A DNA stretch of 59,921 nt, taken from positions 1 to 59,921 of the forward strand of contig JACOUB010000002.1 in NCBI GenBank assembly GCA_016178015.1, in the 5' to 3' direction. This DNA comes from Methylocystis sp. GTDB taxonomy: Bacteria > Pseudomonadota > Alphaproteobacteria > Rhizobiales > Beijerinckiaceae. Positions 45,071 to 54,461 of this stretch are shown here, in pieces. How positions within the stretch are numbered: the first letter of the stretch is position 1; each line of letters opens with the position of its first letter. The notes beneath the pieces are model-generated. The model ran no database searches and was not told where the DNA came from. It worked only from the letters and a program-made list of their open reading frames with translations. The translations under genes were made by a program, and so were the position numbers.

Positions 45071-46297
45071 ATGTCCAACGTCATCCGCTATCCCAGCCTC
45101 AGGCGACTCGCCTATCGCATCAGTCCTACCTTGTTCGTCAGAAGGCTCGAACTCAAAAACTTGCTGATCGGCGGAGGTCCCTATTCGAGTCTCACCCACG
45201 CCCGCCTCTCAGGCGAAATGCTCAGGCCCTCGACGCCAATTGCGGCTTCTCCTCATGTGCAGTTCCTGGAGACATACCGCGAAATCGGCGACTCCATTTT
45301 TGAAGCTGAGCGATTCGCCGCAACGCCTTATTGTCAGTACGCGCTCAAGTGCATCGAACTCTATGGCAGGTACTTTTCCCATACTGACCTCGAGGGCGTT
45401 CTCCACAGCGCTAAGAGTTTTGCACGCATGTTTGATGGGAAGCCCGCGCCACTGCATACCGACCGACACCGAAGTCGACCAGGAGCGCCTATCAAAGTGA
45501 TGCGGGTCAGGTTATCCAATTGCTACGAGGTCATTGATGGCCATCACAGGCTGGCTGTCGCCGCTGTGCGTGGGGCAGAAGACTACCCTTGCGCCATTCT
45601 GCCAACCGAGGGCACATTGACCCCCTTGCAACTTCTGGTGATGGATTCCGTGTGGGTGTGTGGAAGATGCCAGCTCTTGCAACCAATCTCCGCTCCAGAA
45701 CTGCAAGGCTGGCGCGTTGCGCGCCAATGCGCCGATCGTCTCGACTTGATAATGGCATGGCTCAAACGAAATGGGATATCGTCCGGCTCTTTCCTGGACG
45801 TCGGTTCGAGTTATGGTTGGTTCGTGGCGGAGATGGCCAAGCGTGGGTTTGAAGCGTCCGGGGTTGAGCAAGACGCGGCCCTGGCTGCTGTCGGGCCGCT
45901 CGCTTACGGCATTGAGAAGCGGATGATCACGGTAGCAAATTTGGCAAAGTGCCTGAAATCGACCGAGAAGAAATATGACGTCGTCTGCTGCCTGAGCATT
46001 CTTCACGACTATATTCAAAGGGGGAGAGAGACGTCAGCGGCGGAGTTCATCCGGTTGGTCGATGGGAGTACCGGCTCGGTGCTGTTTTTCGATACGGGTG
46101 AGCGCCACGAAAACCATTTCAAGCAAGCGCTTCGCGGTTGGAATGTCGAATTTATTCAAAACTGGCTCAGAGACAACACCTCCTTCACCAACATCGAAAT
46201 CTTGGGAACCGACCGCGATGGCCGCGGCGCGTTTCCAAAGCGATATGGGCGCCATCTGTTTGCTTGCTCGCGGTCGGGAGCAGCCATGCGGGCCTGA
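45071..46297 (+). CDS. ParB-like domain fused to SAM-dependent methyltransferase
   Basis: 408 residues, starting 25 bases after the previous stop, so probably co-transcribed. The N-terminal half carries a ParB/sulfiredoxin-type motif (YEVIDGHHRLAVAAVRGAEDYP, near 45530). A short linker has a CGRC pair (VWVCGRCQLL). The C-terminal half is a class I methyltransferase with motif I FLDVGSSYGWFVAEMAKRG and the acidic GVEQD after strand 2, then DVVCCLSILHDY. ParB-type domains bind or hydrolyse CTP in some families and are kinase-like in others. The gene looks less GC-rich than the window. The substrate of the methylation is unknown; partnership with the fusion enzyme is inferred from adjacency. Confidence 0.82.
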   Translation: MSNVIRYPSLRRLAYRISPTLFVRRLELKNLLIGGGPYSSLTHARLSGEMLRPSTPIAASPHVQFLETYREIGDSIFEAERFAATPYCQYALKCIELYGRYFSHTDLEGVLHSAKSFARMFDGKPAPLHTDRHRSRPGAPIKVMRVRLSNCYEVIDGHHRLAVAAVRGAEDYPCAILPTEGTLTPLQLLVMDSVWVCGRCQLLQPISAPELQGWRVARQCADRLDLIMAWLKRNGISSGSFLDVGSSYGWFVAEMAKRGFEASGVEQDAALAAVGPLAYGIEKRMITVANLAKCLKSTEKKYDVVCCLSILHDYIQRGRETSAAEFIRLVDGSTGSVLFFDTGERHENHFKQALRGWNVEFIQNWLRDNTSFTNIEILGTDRDGRGAFPKRYGRHLFACSRSGAAMRA

Positions 46298-46306
46298 TCG
46301 GAGAGC

Positions 46307-48073
46307 TCAGCTGCCGCCGAACCAGAAGGCGAGTTCGCGCCGACGGCGCTTGTCGTAACGTTGCGTCTCGTCATCCACGCCGGGAGCGCCGATCTGCCAT
46401 GTGTCGTCGTCCGCAAGACCCGACCAGCGATGGCCATCAGGCGCCGTGTGGCGCGAAGACCGCCAGCGATACTGGTTGTAGATTTCCATGATCTTGGTGG
46501 CGTATTCGCTGGCGAGCGCTCGATTGCCTTCGATGATGACGAAATTCTCGTCGTTCACGCCGCTTGCTTTCGGCCCCATGTTGTGGGAGCCGGTCATGAC
46601 CACGGGATGGTCGCCGTAAGGGTCGACGACGACGACCTTGCTGTGGACCATGGCGTGCGCAGTGGGGAGCTTCAGGAGTTCCTTGACCCAATATTTCGTC
46701 GTCTCGTCGATCGCGGCCGGAAGAACAACATCGGCGTTGGCGTCGATGCGATCGCCGCGATTGAACAGAGTGACGGGATTCTTGGCGGTCCCAGGGTTCT
46801 GGTTGACGACGCCCTGGATATAGAGATGCGGCTGATAATTGGGGCTTGACGGCGAAGCAAGTTCGATGATGTCGTTGAGCAGCGTGCCGCGCGGACCGGG
46901 ATTGAACATCAGGAAGAGAACGCCCTCCTTCGCGCCGGCGATAAGTGCGCCTGCTTGTTCGAGATCATTGGGCTCCGGCATCGGCGTGAACCACAAGGTC
47001 AGAGGCTTGGTCCGCGCAAACCTGTGCGGCGTCTCATCGGCCGCTCGCAGGCTCTCGGGCGTGGCGTCGCCGGCCTTGGCCAACGCCTTCCATTGGTCGA
47101 GATAAGCCGCAGCGACCGTGGCGTTCTCGATGAGCAGCGCGTTGTTTGTTTGGGTGCAGAGCCCGGTCTTCGTCCAATTGGCGCTTCCCGTCCATACGGC
47201 CTGCGGATTCTTGTCGGAATCGCAAATCACCAGGAACTTGTTGTGCGCCAGCGCCCGCGGCGCCGAGAAGCGATCATGAACGTCGCAGATGTCGGCGATC
47301 TCGTCGCGCGCGTCCGCATTCTCGTCGTCGCCCTTCTTCTTGACGCTGCCGTTTCCGAGCACCACATGGGCGCGCTTACGAAGCGCTTTGAGCAAGGGAA
47401 TGAGTTCGGGATCGTCGAGTTCGAACAGAGCCGCGTAGACGTGGCCCTTCGAGGATTTTGCATCGCCGAGCAAGGCGATGAGCTTTTCGCGCAACGGGCC
47501 GGCGAGGAAGTTGCGGGTGGAATCGCCGGGGCTGGCGATGATTTCGGTGAGCTTCGCGCCCTTGGCTGTGGTGTCCTTGTGCGGATCGGGATTGGACGGC
47601 AGCAGCCGCGCCAGCCACTGGCTGGCGACAATTCCTCGATTGAAGAAACAGGAGAGATGGCCATTCGTCGCTGCGCCGATGGCGACTGCATCGCTCCATG
47701 GCGAAGCGATGTCGGGCGCCTCCCGCAGGTCGTTCCGCGGGCCGACCATGGCGCCGACCTGGTAGGACACGATATCGCCGGCGCGGACGGCGAAATCCGA
47801 CCACAGATATTTCTGGATCGGCCAGGTGGTGGTCGGTTGGCGCGTTCCCTCAGGAACGTCCGGCTCATCGGCGAAGCCGACCCAGCTTGCGACGATCTCT
47901 TCGACAAACCCTTGCGCATCGGGTTCGCCGACCGTGTGCGGACTCGACGCGCTGTTGCGACCGCGCTTGATGCGGCGACGCAGCGCAAAGCCCCGACAAT
48001 TAGCGATGAATTCCGAGCGCCAGACGACGAACGCGTCATCGGCGCCGGCATGCACGAGAACGTCGATAGCCAT
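46307..48073 (-). CDS. Phospholipase-D-like protein with two HKD motifs
   Basis: 588 residues from the ATG at 48073 (MAIDVLVHAG). Two catalytic motifs are intact: HNKFLVICD with His277, followed by GSANWTKTG, and HSKVVVVD with His477, followed by GSHNMGPKA. This pairing defines a complete PLD active site. No signal peptide or membrane segment is evident. PLD-fold enzymes include phospholipases, cardiolipin synthases and nucleases; the GSAN/GSHN partners fit hydrolases but do not fix the substrate. Its stop is nine bases from the methyltransferase stop, convergent. Confidence 0.9.
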   Translation of the reverse strand: MAIDVLVHAGADDAFVVWRSEFIANCRGFALRRRIKRGRNSASSPHTVGEPDAQGFVEEIVASWVGFADEPDVPEGTRQPTTTWPIQKYLWSDFAVRAGDIVSYQVGAMVGPRNDLREAPDIASPWSDAVAIGAATNGHLSCFFNRGIVASQWLARLLPSNPDPHKDTTAKGAKLTEIIASPGDSTRNFLAGPLREKLIALLGDAKSSKGHVYAALFELDDPELIPLLKALRKRAHVVLGNGSVKKKGDDENADARDEIADICDVHDRFSAPRALAHNKFLVICDSDKNPQAVWTGSANWTKTGLCTQTNNALLIENATVAAAYLDQWKALAKAGDATPESLRAADETPHRFARTKPLTLWFTPMPEPNDLEQAGALIAGAKEGVLFLMFNPGPRGTLLNDIIELASPSSPNYQPHLYIQGVVNQNPGTAKNPVTLFNRGDRIDANADVVLPAAIDETTKYWVKELLKLPTAHAMVHSKVVVVDPYGDHPVVMTGSHNMGPKASGVNDENFVIIEGNRALASEYATKIMEIYNQYRWRSSRHTAPDGHRWSGLADDDTWQIGAPGVDDETQRYDKRRRRELAFWFGGS

Positions 48074-48338
48074 GGCGACCCTCCTTGTAATCGACAAAAT
48101 GCAACGATGACCAACGATCATGACCCTGTCATAACGGTCCCCGACGAGATCCGGCGACGCCGAGGATCACAGGTCAAACGCCGTGGTCCGACACCTGAGC
48201 GAGTGGGCGCCCACTGACGAACGCCCAAGAACGCTCGAAGTTCCCCAATGAGTCGTAGAGCGTCGCCGAATAGATTGCTCAAAATAGCGACTTCGCTCTT
48301 GCAGTTGTGAACGAATTCTGGACGCCGCAAGAGAAGGG

Positions 48339-49526
48339 TCAGCGTTCCTCGGGCGGCTTCACGTGGCGGAATTGGTTGAGCAGCAAGAGGTCGTAAGCGA
48401 TTTTGAGCGCGCCGCAGACGATGAGCGGCGAAGCCTGCCAGGAAAGGGAAATGAGCGCGCCGGCGAGCGCCGGGCTTATGGAGGCCGCAAGGCCGCGCGG
48501 CGCCGAGGTGAAGCTCGCAGCCGCCGTGCGCTCCGCCTCGGTCACCACCGCCATGACATACGAGGAGCGCGTCGGCACATCCATTTGCGACAACGCCGCC
48601 CGCACGAGCAATAGGCCGAGCGCTGTGACAAGCGATGGCGCGAATGCGGCAAGCATCAGGCACAGGCTGGACGGGATATGGGTGAAAACCATGGTGTTGA
48701 CTAGCCCAAACCGGCGCGAAAGCCATGCCGCGACCGGGAAAGAGAAGGCGGAGAGGACGCCGGACCAGAAGAAGAACAGGCTCGCCGCCGAAAGCGACAG
48801 ATCGAACCGTTCGAACAACCACAGAGCCAACAGCGACTGGACGACGAAGCCGCCTGCGAAGGCGTCGAGGCTGAACAGCGCGGCGAGTTTGTAGACGATG
48901 GCGCGCGACGGGCCCAAAGCTGGCGCAACAACCTGTTGCACTGGCGGCGGCCGGCGAGGAACGCGCGCATAAAGCAGCACTGCGGCGAGACCGAGCGCCG
49001 CATAGATAACGAACATCGCCTTGACGCCAGAGAGTTTCGACCAACTCAGTTGCATGAGAACATCAGGCGCGGCGGCCGCGAGAGCTCCGCAGGCGCCGGC
49101 CAGAGCGCCGACGAGACTGTAGCGCGCGAAGACTTTTGTCCGCTCGCGAGCGTCTGTCACGCGCGTCAAAACGGCGTGTTCGACCGGCACGAAGGAGCTG
49201 GCGCTGCCGGACGGATTGACCGATCCGACGAACGCTACGACGAGCAACACGGCGTAGGAGTCGACGCTCGATAGAGCGACGCCGGTCGCGCTCATCAGCG
49301 CCGCACCGGCCAGCAGCAGACGTTGATGGTCGTAACGGACGCCGACAAGGCCGACCGCCAAGGTCAGCAGCGCCGAGCCGAGCAGCGCCGTCCCGGCCAA
49401 GGCGCCGACCTCGAAAGGCGAGAAGCCAAGCGCCGTCAGATAGACGGGCAGCAGCACGGCGACGAAGCCATCGCCGAAGTCACGCAGCCCACGCGCCCAA
49501 AGCAAGAGTCGGAGAGGACTGCTCAT
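48339..49526 (-). CDS. Major facilitator superfamily transporter
   Basis: 395 residues from the ATG at 49526; an ATG at 49586 adds a 20-residue unconserved extension. About 12 hydrophobic segments are visible in two halves, with the loop 2-3 signature reduced to VGVRYDHQRLL and a central loop ending in RVPRRPPPV. The N-terminus (LLLWARGLRDFGDGFVAVLLPVYL) resembles MFS drug/metabolite exporters. It lies downstream of, and on the same strand as, the ferric-type ABC genes. The substrate is unknown; a siderophore or metal-complex exporter would fit the context but is only a guess. Confidence 0.87.
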   Translation of the reverse strand: MSSPLRLLLWARGLRDFGDGFVAVLLPVYLTALGFSPFEVGALAGTALLGSALLTLAVGLVGVRYDHQRLLLAGAALMSATGVALSSVDSYAVLLVVAFVGSVNPSGSASSFVPVEHAVLTRVTDARERTKVFARYSLVGALAGACGALAAAAPDVLMQLSWSKLSGVKAMFVIYAALGLAAVLLYARVPRRPPPVQQVVAPALGPSRAIVYKLAALFSLDAFAGGFVVQSLLALWLFERFDLSLSAASLFFFWSGVLSAFSFPVAAWLSRRFGLVNTMVFTHIPSSLCLMLAAFAPSLVTALGLLLVRAALSQMDVPTRSSYVMAVVTEAERTAAASFTSAPRGLAASISPALAGALISLSWQASPLIVCGALKIAYDLLLLNQFRHVKPPEER

Positions 49527-49594
49527 GCTCGAACTGCTCGGCCTCGCCGCGACGATTTTTGACGTCGTTTTTCGCCCAAACTCCATCTGTCAGT

Positions 49595-50263
49595 TCAAGA
49601 AGCTGTTGAGTCGATTTGGCCGTGCCGGAAATAGAGAATGCGGGCGCCGAGCGCGGTCGCTTCATCACGACTGTGAGTCACATAGACGAGAGTAAATCCC
49701 AAGTCGCCGTGCAACTGCAAAATCTCTTGTCTCAGCTGCACATTCAAAGCCTCGTCGAGGGTCGAGAGCGGCTCGTCCATGAGCACGATGCGCGGCGCGA
49801 CGGCGAGCGTCCGCACGAGCGCCACGCGCTGCTGTTGTCCGCCCGACAGCTCGCCGGGCTTGGCGTTCAGATAATCGCCCAGCCCCACGAGATCGACCAT
49901 CTCGCGCACACGCCGCTTGCGCTCACTTTCCGCGATTTTCTTGGCCCTGAGGCCGAACTCGATGTTTTCGGCGACCGTCATATGCGGCCACAGCGCCAGG
50001 TCCTGAAAGACCATGCCGACCCCGCGTCGCCCCGGCTCGCGCAGGTTTTTTCCCGCCGTCGCGACGAACTCGTCGTCGATGAGGATATCTCCTGCATCGG
50101 GGGTGACGAAGCCGGCGATCAACTGCAGCGTCGTGGACTTGCCGCAACCCGACGGACCAAACAACACGACCCGCTCTTTAGCCTCGATCGTCAAGGACAA
50201 CGTGTCGATGACGCGCCGCCCTTGGTAGTCTTTGCAGACCGCTCGAAACTCGATCATGCTCAT
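49595..50263 (-). CDS. Ferric-type ABC transporter ATP-binding protein
   Basis: 222 residues from the ATG at 50263, which overlaps the permease stop as ATGA. Walker A GPSGCGKSTT, Q-loop FQD, signature LSGGQQQRV, Walker B IVLMDEP and the switch His in YVTHSRDE are intact. It lacks the C-terminal regulatory domain of FbpC, so it is shorter than many relatives. It energises import by the permease encoded just upstream; the metal specificity comes from the operon, not from this subunit. Confidence 0.93.
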   Translation of the reverse strand: MSMIEFRAVCKDYQGRRVIDTLSLTIEAKERVVLFGPSGCGKSTTLQLIAGFVTPDAGDILIDDEFVATAGKNLREPGRRGVGMVFQDLALWPHMTVAENIEFGLRAKKIAESERKRRVREMVDLVGLGDYLNAKPGELSGGQQQRVALVRTLAVAPRIVLMDEPLSTLDEALNVQLRQEILQLHGDLGFTLVYVTHSRDEATALGARILYFRHGQIDSTAS

Positions 50264-51831
50264 GATAGCCCCGCGCGCCTCTGCCAGAGAGCCGCGGCGC
50301 CGAGCGGCGCCAATGTCGCCACAATCAAGATGACGCACAGCGCGGCAATCAGGCTCGGCGCGCCGTTGGCCATCAATGTCAAGATGCGCACCGGCAGCGT
50401 ATCGGCGCCCGGCGGATAAACCACCATGGTGATGCCGAGGTCGCGCAAGCAAAACACGTAGGCGATGATCCAGGCGGCGATCAGCCCGCGCTTGGCCAAT
50501 GGCGCCACGACGTATCTTAAGGTCATGAACCAACTGGCGCCGCACAGTTGCGCGGCCCGCTCCAATGAGGGCGGACTCTGCTGCAAAATTGCCGCCGTCA
50601 TCCGCATGGGCAGCACTGCATACTGAGCGAGATAACCGAGGATGATGATGGCCGGAGTGGCGTAGATCGCGTTGGTGGCCGGCCTGTTCCACAGGCTGAT
50701 GAGGCCGATGCCGATGACGGCGCCGGGCAGCGTAAACAAAAACAGCGCCAATGCGTCGACGCTCCGCCAAAAGGGCAGCGCTCGATGATGAACGAGATAG
50801 CCGCAGAAGAAGCCGAGCGCAGTCAACAAGGTCGCTCCCGTCATCGCAAAAATGACGCTGCGCAGGATGCTGTCGCTCGCCCGCGCCAACGCGTCTGCAA
50901 CAACGCTCAGCGAGGATGACTGGATGACGAGCGCCGCCAATGGCGCGGCTACCGTGACCAACGTCCAAGCCACGACGAGTCCAAGCAGCGGAAGGCGCCA
51001 ACGCCCGAGCCTAATCGGCGCGTTGCTTGCAACCAACGTCGCCGCGCTGAGCTCCAAGCCAGGACCATGCAGCATGCGGATTTCCAAGGCCAAGATCAAC
51101 AGCGTGACGAGCAGCATCGGGATCGCCGCCGCGGTCGCCGCACTGAAGTCATAGAAGGCGGCGAATTGGGTCAGGATCTCGACCGGGTAGACAGGGTAGC
51201 GCAGAAAGGTCGGGACGCCGACTTCGCCGAGCGTCAGGAGAAACACCAACACCGCCGCAAACAAAATCGCCGGGGCGATCAACGGCAAGGTGACGCGCCG
51301 CAGCACGGTCGGCCACCGGGCCATCAACAGACCCGCTTGCTCCAAACGCGGATTCACCGTGCCCGCATAGGCGATGGTGAGCAGCATGACGACGGGCATG
51401 AATGCGGTAAACAACGCTCCTATGCAGCCATACAAGCCGAAGAACGTCGAGGACAGGAATTGCGCTGTCGCCGGCGTCGATAACCGACCTAGCACGGCAA
51501 ACCACGCCACCGCCATGACATAAGGGGGAACCAGCAGCGGCAGGGTGAGCAACATCGTGAAGACGCCGCGCCAGGGCAGATCGGTTCGGCCCAAGAGAAC
51601 GCCGAGCGGCGCGCCCACGACGATCGCCAACATCGTGACCGACGCCGACAACACGACGCTGTGACCCATCAACAGCGTCAGCTGCTGGCCCGCGGCCAAC
51701 AGGGCTTGATACGCCGTCAGGCTAAATTCGCCGTCTACATAGAAAGTGCGGGCGACCATCGTCAGGACGGGCGCCAGCCCGATCGCGGCGAACGTTAGCG
51801 CAGCGGCGGCCAATGTCAGGCGTTTCGCCAT
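50260..51831 (-). CDS. Ferric-type ABC transporter permease, fused double domain
   Basis: 523 residues with two BPD_transp_1-type halves, each with about six membrane segments, and EAA-like loops (ARWPTVLRRVTLPLIAPAI in the first half, AQLCGASWFMTLRYVVAPL in the second). This FbpB/ThiP-like fusion is typical of Fe3+ importers of the FbpABC group. It starts four bases after the stop of the binding-protein gene and overlaps the ATPase gene. Confidence 0.93.
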   Translation of the reverse strand: MAKRLTLAAAALTFAAIGLAPVLTMVARTFYVDGEFSLTAYQALLAAGQQLTLLMGHSVVLSASVTMLAIVVGAPLGVLLGRTDLPWRGVFTMLLTLPLLVPPYVMAVAWFAVLGRLSTPATAQFLSSTFFGLYGCIGALFTAFMPVVMLLTIAYAGTVNPRLEQAGLLMARWPTVLRRVTLPLIAPAILFAAVLVFLLTLGEVGVPTFLRYPVYPVEILTQFAAFYDFSAATAAAIPMLLVTLLILALEIRMLHGPGLELSAATLVASNAPIRLGRWRLPLLGLVVAWTLVTVAAPLAALVIQSSSLSVVADALARASDSILRSVIFAMTGATLLTALGFFCGYLVHHRALPFWRSVDALALFLFTLPGAVIGIGLISLWNRPATNAIYATPAIIILGYLAQYAVLPMRMTAAILQQSPPSLERAAQLCGASWFMTLRYVVAPLAKRGLIAAWIIAYVFCLRDLGITMVVYPPGADTLPVRILTLMANGAPSLIAALCVILIVATLAPLGAAALWQRRAGLS

Positions 51832-51835
51832 GGCT

Positions 51836-52861
51836 TTAAGACCTGCCCCAACTTTTTAGAAACGACTGGATCGCCTGTAATTTTGCGGCGATCGCGGCAT
51901 AATCGACTTGCATGGCCTTGATCTTGTCGATCGGCTGCAGTCCCGGCGGCGTGGCGACGCCCGGATGCAGGGGAATCTGCGCCGCATCGGAAAACGCCAG
52001 CTTTCTTTCGGTTTCTTTGGAGAGCAAGTAGTCGATGAGTTTCTTGCCGGCGTCCTGATGCGGCGAACCGGCGATCAGCACCGCGGCGTTGGGCACGATG
52101 AAGCAGCCGATCTCCTCTGCGCCCTGGTCTGGATACACCATCGTCACGGGCTCATGCCGGTTCATCCGGTTCACCACGTCGTCGCTGTCGACTAGGCTGA
52201 AGGCGAACTGACTGCGCGCGACGAGATCGGCGCTGTCGCCGTTGCTGGGCGACAATTTGACGGCGTTGTCATGCAAGCTCTGCATGAAGGCGCGGGCGCG
52301 CTCATCGCCCAGCAGCACAAAGAGCGCCGCGATCTGGTCGGTCGTGGTGCCAAACAGCGGATTGGCGATCACCGTCCGGCCGCGCCAACGCGGGTCGGCG
52401 TACGAGAAGATAGACGTTGGTTTGGGATTTTCATCCTGATGCACAATGAGAACGCGCGCCCGCGCTGCAAAACCGGTCCAGTAGCCTTGCGGATCGCGGA
52501 ACGTTTTCGGGACGCCAACGGCGTTGGGCGAAAGGTAAGGCGCGGCGATGCGCTGCTGGCGCAACACCTCGGCGCGGATCGGCTCGTTGGCCCAGTAGAC
52601 GTCGGCCTGCGGATTGTTTTTCTCGGCAATGAGTCTGTTCATTGCGCCGGCGCTCTTGGTTTCCTCGGTGTCGTAGACGGCGCGCACCCTTATGCCTGTG
52701 TCCTTTTCGAAGTCCTTCAGAATGGGCTCTGAAAAGACCTGGTCATGGCTGACGTAGACAGTCACGGTCGGCGCTCCTTGAGGAGAAAAGAGGCGCCAAT
52801 AGGCGAGGGCCGCCACGACCAGGATCACGGCCGCTATCCAAAAAAACTTCCTCATGCGCAT
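51836..52861 (-). CDS. Extracellular solute-binding protein of the ferric-type ABC importer
   Basis: 341 residues; the N-terminus (MRMRKFFWIAAVILVVAALAYW) is a signal or membrane anchor without a lipobox cysteine. The mature part follows the FbpA-like type II binding-protein pattern (VTVYVSHDQVFSEPILKDFEKDTGIRV, ADVYWANEP, TGFAARARVLIVH, GFIVPNAAVLI-like segment). Ligand is probably ferric iron or a small anion; the paired tyrosines of FbpA are not obvious, so specificity is left open. It heads the three-gene importer. Confidence 0.88.
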   Translation of the reverse strand: MRMRKFFWIAAVILVVAALAYWRLFSPQGAPTVTVYVSHDQVFSEPILKDFEKDTGIRVRAVYDTEETKSAGAMNRLIAEKNNPQADVYWANEPIRAEVLRQQRIAAPYLSPNAVGVPKTFRDPQGYWTGFAARARVLIVHQDENPKPTSIFSYADPRWRGRTVIANPLFGTTTDQIAALFVLLGDERARAFMQSLHDNAVKLSPSNGDSADLVARSQFAFSLVDSDDVVNRMNRHEPVTMVYPDQGAEEIGCFIVPNAAVLIAGSPHQDAGKKLIDYLLSKETERKLAFSDAAQIPLHPGVATPPGLQPIDKIKAMQVDYAAIAAKLQAIQSFLKSWGRS

Positions 52862-52884
52862 AATCCTTTCGCTGACGCGCGCCG

Positions 52885-53502
52885 CTATTTGCCGCCGAAC
52901 GAAAAATCATCGAATGCCGTGACGCTGTCGGCCTTGGTCCACACGCCGATTGCTCCGCTTCCTGAAATATGGCCGTCCTGCGCCTCGATATAGCGTTTGC
53001 CGTCCAAGAAAACCGTGATGTCGGCGCCGGAAAATTCGACGCGCAGCGTATGCCATTGGCCCCGCGCCACGGGCGCATCGACGTATTTGATCGTGTTGCG
53101 GCGTCCATGTTCGGTGTAATAGAGAGAGACGTTGTCTTCCAAGGCGTTGGCGCGCGCGACGTAATAATTGTTTCCGTCCTTCCAGCGCCAGACGAGGCCG
53201 CCGGCCTGATCTTCGCTTCCGGCCAGCGGTTTGAATTTGACCTCGACAGCGCCGTCGACGATCGCCACGTCTTTCTTCACGCACCACGGAAAGGCGCCGC
53301 TCCCCGATTGCTTGAGAACGTTGGGTGGGCTCGGGGCCGATGGGTCAGCCTCGATCGTCCATTTGGGAGAGCCGCCGCCGGTCACGCCGCAGGTCCAGTC
53401 GGCCGGCGGGGCGCCGGCCGGCGCCTTGTCGAAGGTATCGGTCGCGGCGAACGCCGATGTCGCGGCCATGATCGTCGCAGCGGCGGCAAGTAGGCTCTTC
53501 AT
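52885..53502 (-). CDS. Secreted DUF1080/LamG-like protein
   Basis: 205 residues with a clear signal peptide (KSLLAAAATIMAATSAFAA). The mature part is a concanavalin-like jelly-roll: TDTFDKAPAGAPPADWTCGVTGG, then GGLVWRWKDGNNYYVARANALEDNVSLYY, GQWHTLRVEFSGADITVFLDGKRYIEAQD and GAIGVWTKADSVTAFDDF. These strands match DUF1080/3-keto-disaccharide-hydrolase-type folds, usually carbohydrate-binding. It is 23 bases upstream of the ABC importer genes on the same strand. Function here is unknown. Confidence 0.83.
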   Translation of the reverse strand: MKSLLAAAATIMAATSAFAATDTFDKAPAGAPPADWTCGVTGGGSPKWTIEADPSAPSPPNVLKQSGSGAFPWCVKKDVAIVDGAVEVKFKPLAGSEDQAGGLVWRWKDGNNYYVARANALEDNVSLYYTEHGRRNTIKYVDAPVARGQWHTLRVEFSGADITVFLDGKRYIEAQDGHISGSGAIGVWTKADSVTAFDDFSFGGK

Positions 53503-53570
53503 CGGCTCCTCCTGATTTGCTCTTTAGGACGGTCGCGAGCATTCGCCGTGGAGGCATCGTCGCGCCTCGG

Positions 53571-54461
53571 CTAACGCGGCGAATGACTCTCATCGAGCGC
53601 GGCCTTCAATCCCTTGGCCAGGGCCACGGCGTCGCCATAGGCCCAGAAATGCATGAAGAACAGCCGCGGCTCATCGCCCAGCATGTGATTGTGCAGCGAC
53701 GCCACCTCGACGCCATTGGCGCGCAGCACCTTGATCACTGGATTGACCTCGGCGGCAAGCAGCATGAAATCGCCGTTGACGGCGGCGTTCTTTCCATCCA
53801 GCTGGAAGTTCAGCGGCGTGTTCATGCCCATGGCGCCGGGAATTGTGGCGCCCATCGCCGTTACGTGGACGTCGTTGCGAGGCGCGACGACATGCAAGAC
53901 GCCCCCGCCCATACTGCCTTCGTAACCAATGATCCGCTCGATCTCCTTGGCGAGTTCGGGTTTCGTTTCCGGGCCGGAGGAGGTCGCGACCAAAGGCGTT
54001 TTGGTCAGCGCGAGCGCCTCTCGGATCGCCTTCGCCAGTTCCACCTCGTCGCCGCGCGCGACGAAATGGATGTACATGATCCGAGGCTGCTCGTGCAGGA
54101 GATGATTGTGGAGCGCCGCTATTTCGACGCCTCTCTCTTCTAATTTGCCGATGACCGGATTGACCTCGTCCTCGAGCAGCACAAGGTCCCCATAGGTCAC
54201 CGCGGCGCCGCCCGATCCTATGAAGGCGGCCCAGTTGACCAGGGCCAACGCCGGCTTGATCGCGACGTTTCCCGCCTTGACGTTCAAGTCCGACCTCGGG
54301 AAAGAGACCTTGTACATCTCCCCAGTGAGGTCTCCCTTCTTGCCCATGGCGTCGGCGATCCCCTCGAGATTCAGCCGCCGCGCATTGCTTTGGGCGAAAA
54401 CTGGGCTTGCCATTAACATGAGGCCCATCAGCAGCCCGGATACGAGTCGAGCGGATTTCAT
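53571..54461 (-). CDS. Secreted DUF1259 protein with tandem domains
   Basis: 296 residues with a signal peptide ending SPVFAQ. Two tandem copies of the DUF1259 unit are visible: ..VLLEDEVNPVIGKLEERGVEIAALHNHLLHEQPRIMYIHF and ..LLAAEVNPVIKVLRANGVEVASLHNHMLGDEPRLFFMHF. The repeated HNHxLxxxPRxxxxHF hints at a metal site, although the family has no proven activity. It is next to the DUF1080-like gene, a pairing also met elsewhere, and may share its transcript with the importer. Confidence 0.88.
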   Translation of the reverse strand: MKSARLVSGLLMGLMLMASPVFAQSNARRLNLEGIADAMGKKGDLTGEMYKVSFPRSDLNVKAGNVAIKPALALVNWAAFIGSGGAAVTYGDLVLLEDEVNPVIGKLEERGVEIAALHNHLLHEQPRIMYIHFVARGDEVELAKAIREALALTKTPLVATSSGPETKPELAKEIERIIGYEGSMGGGVLHVVAPRNDVHVTAMGATIPGAMGMNTPLNFQLDGKNAAVNGDFMLLAAEVNPVIKVLRANGVEVASLHNHMLGDEPRLFFMHFWAYGDAVALAKGLKAALDESHSPR

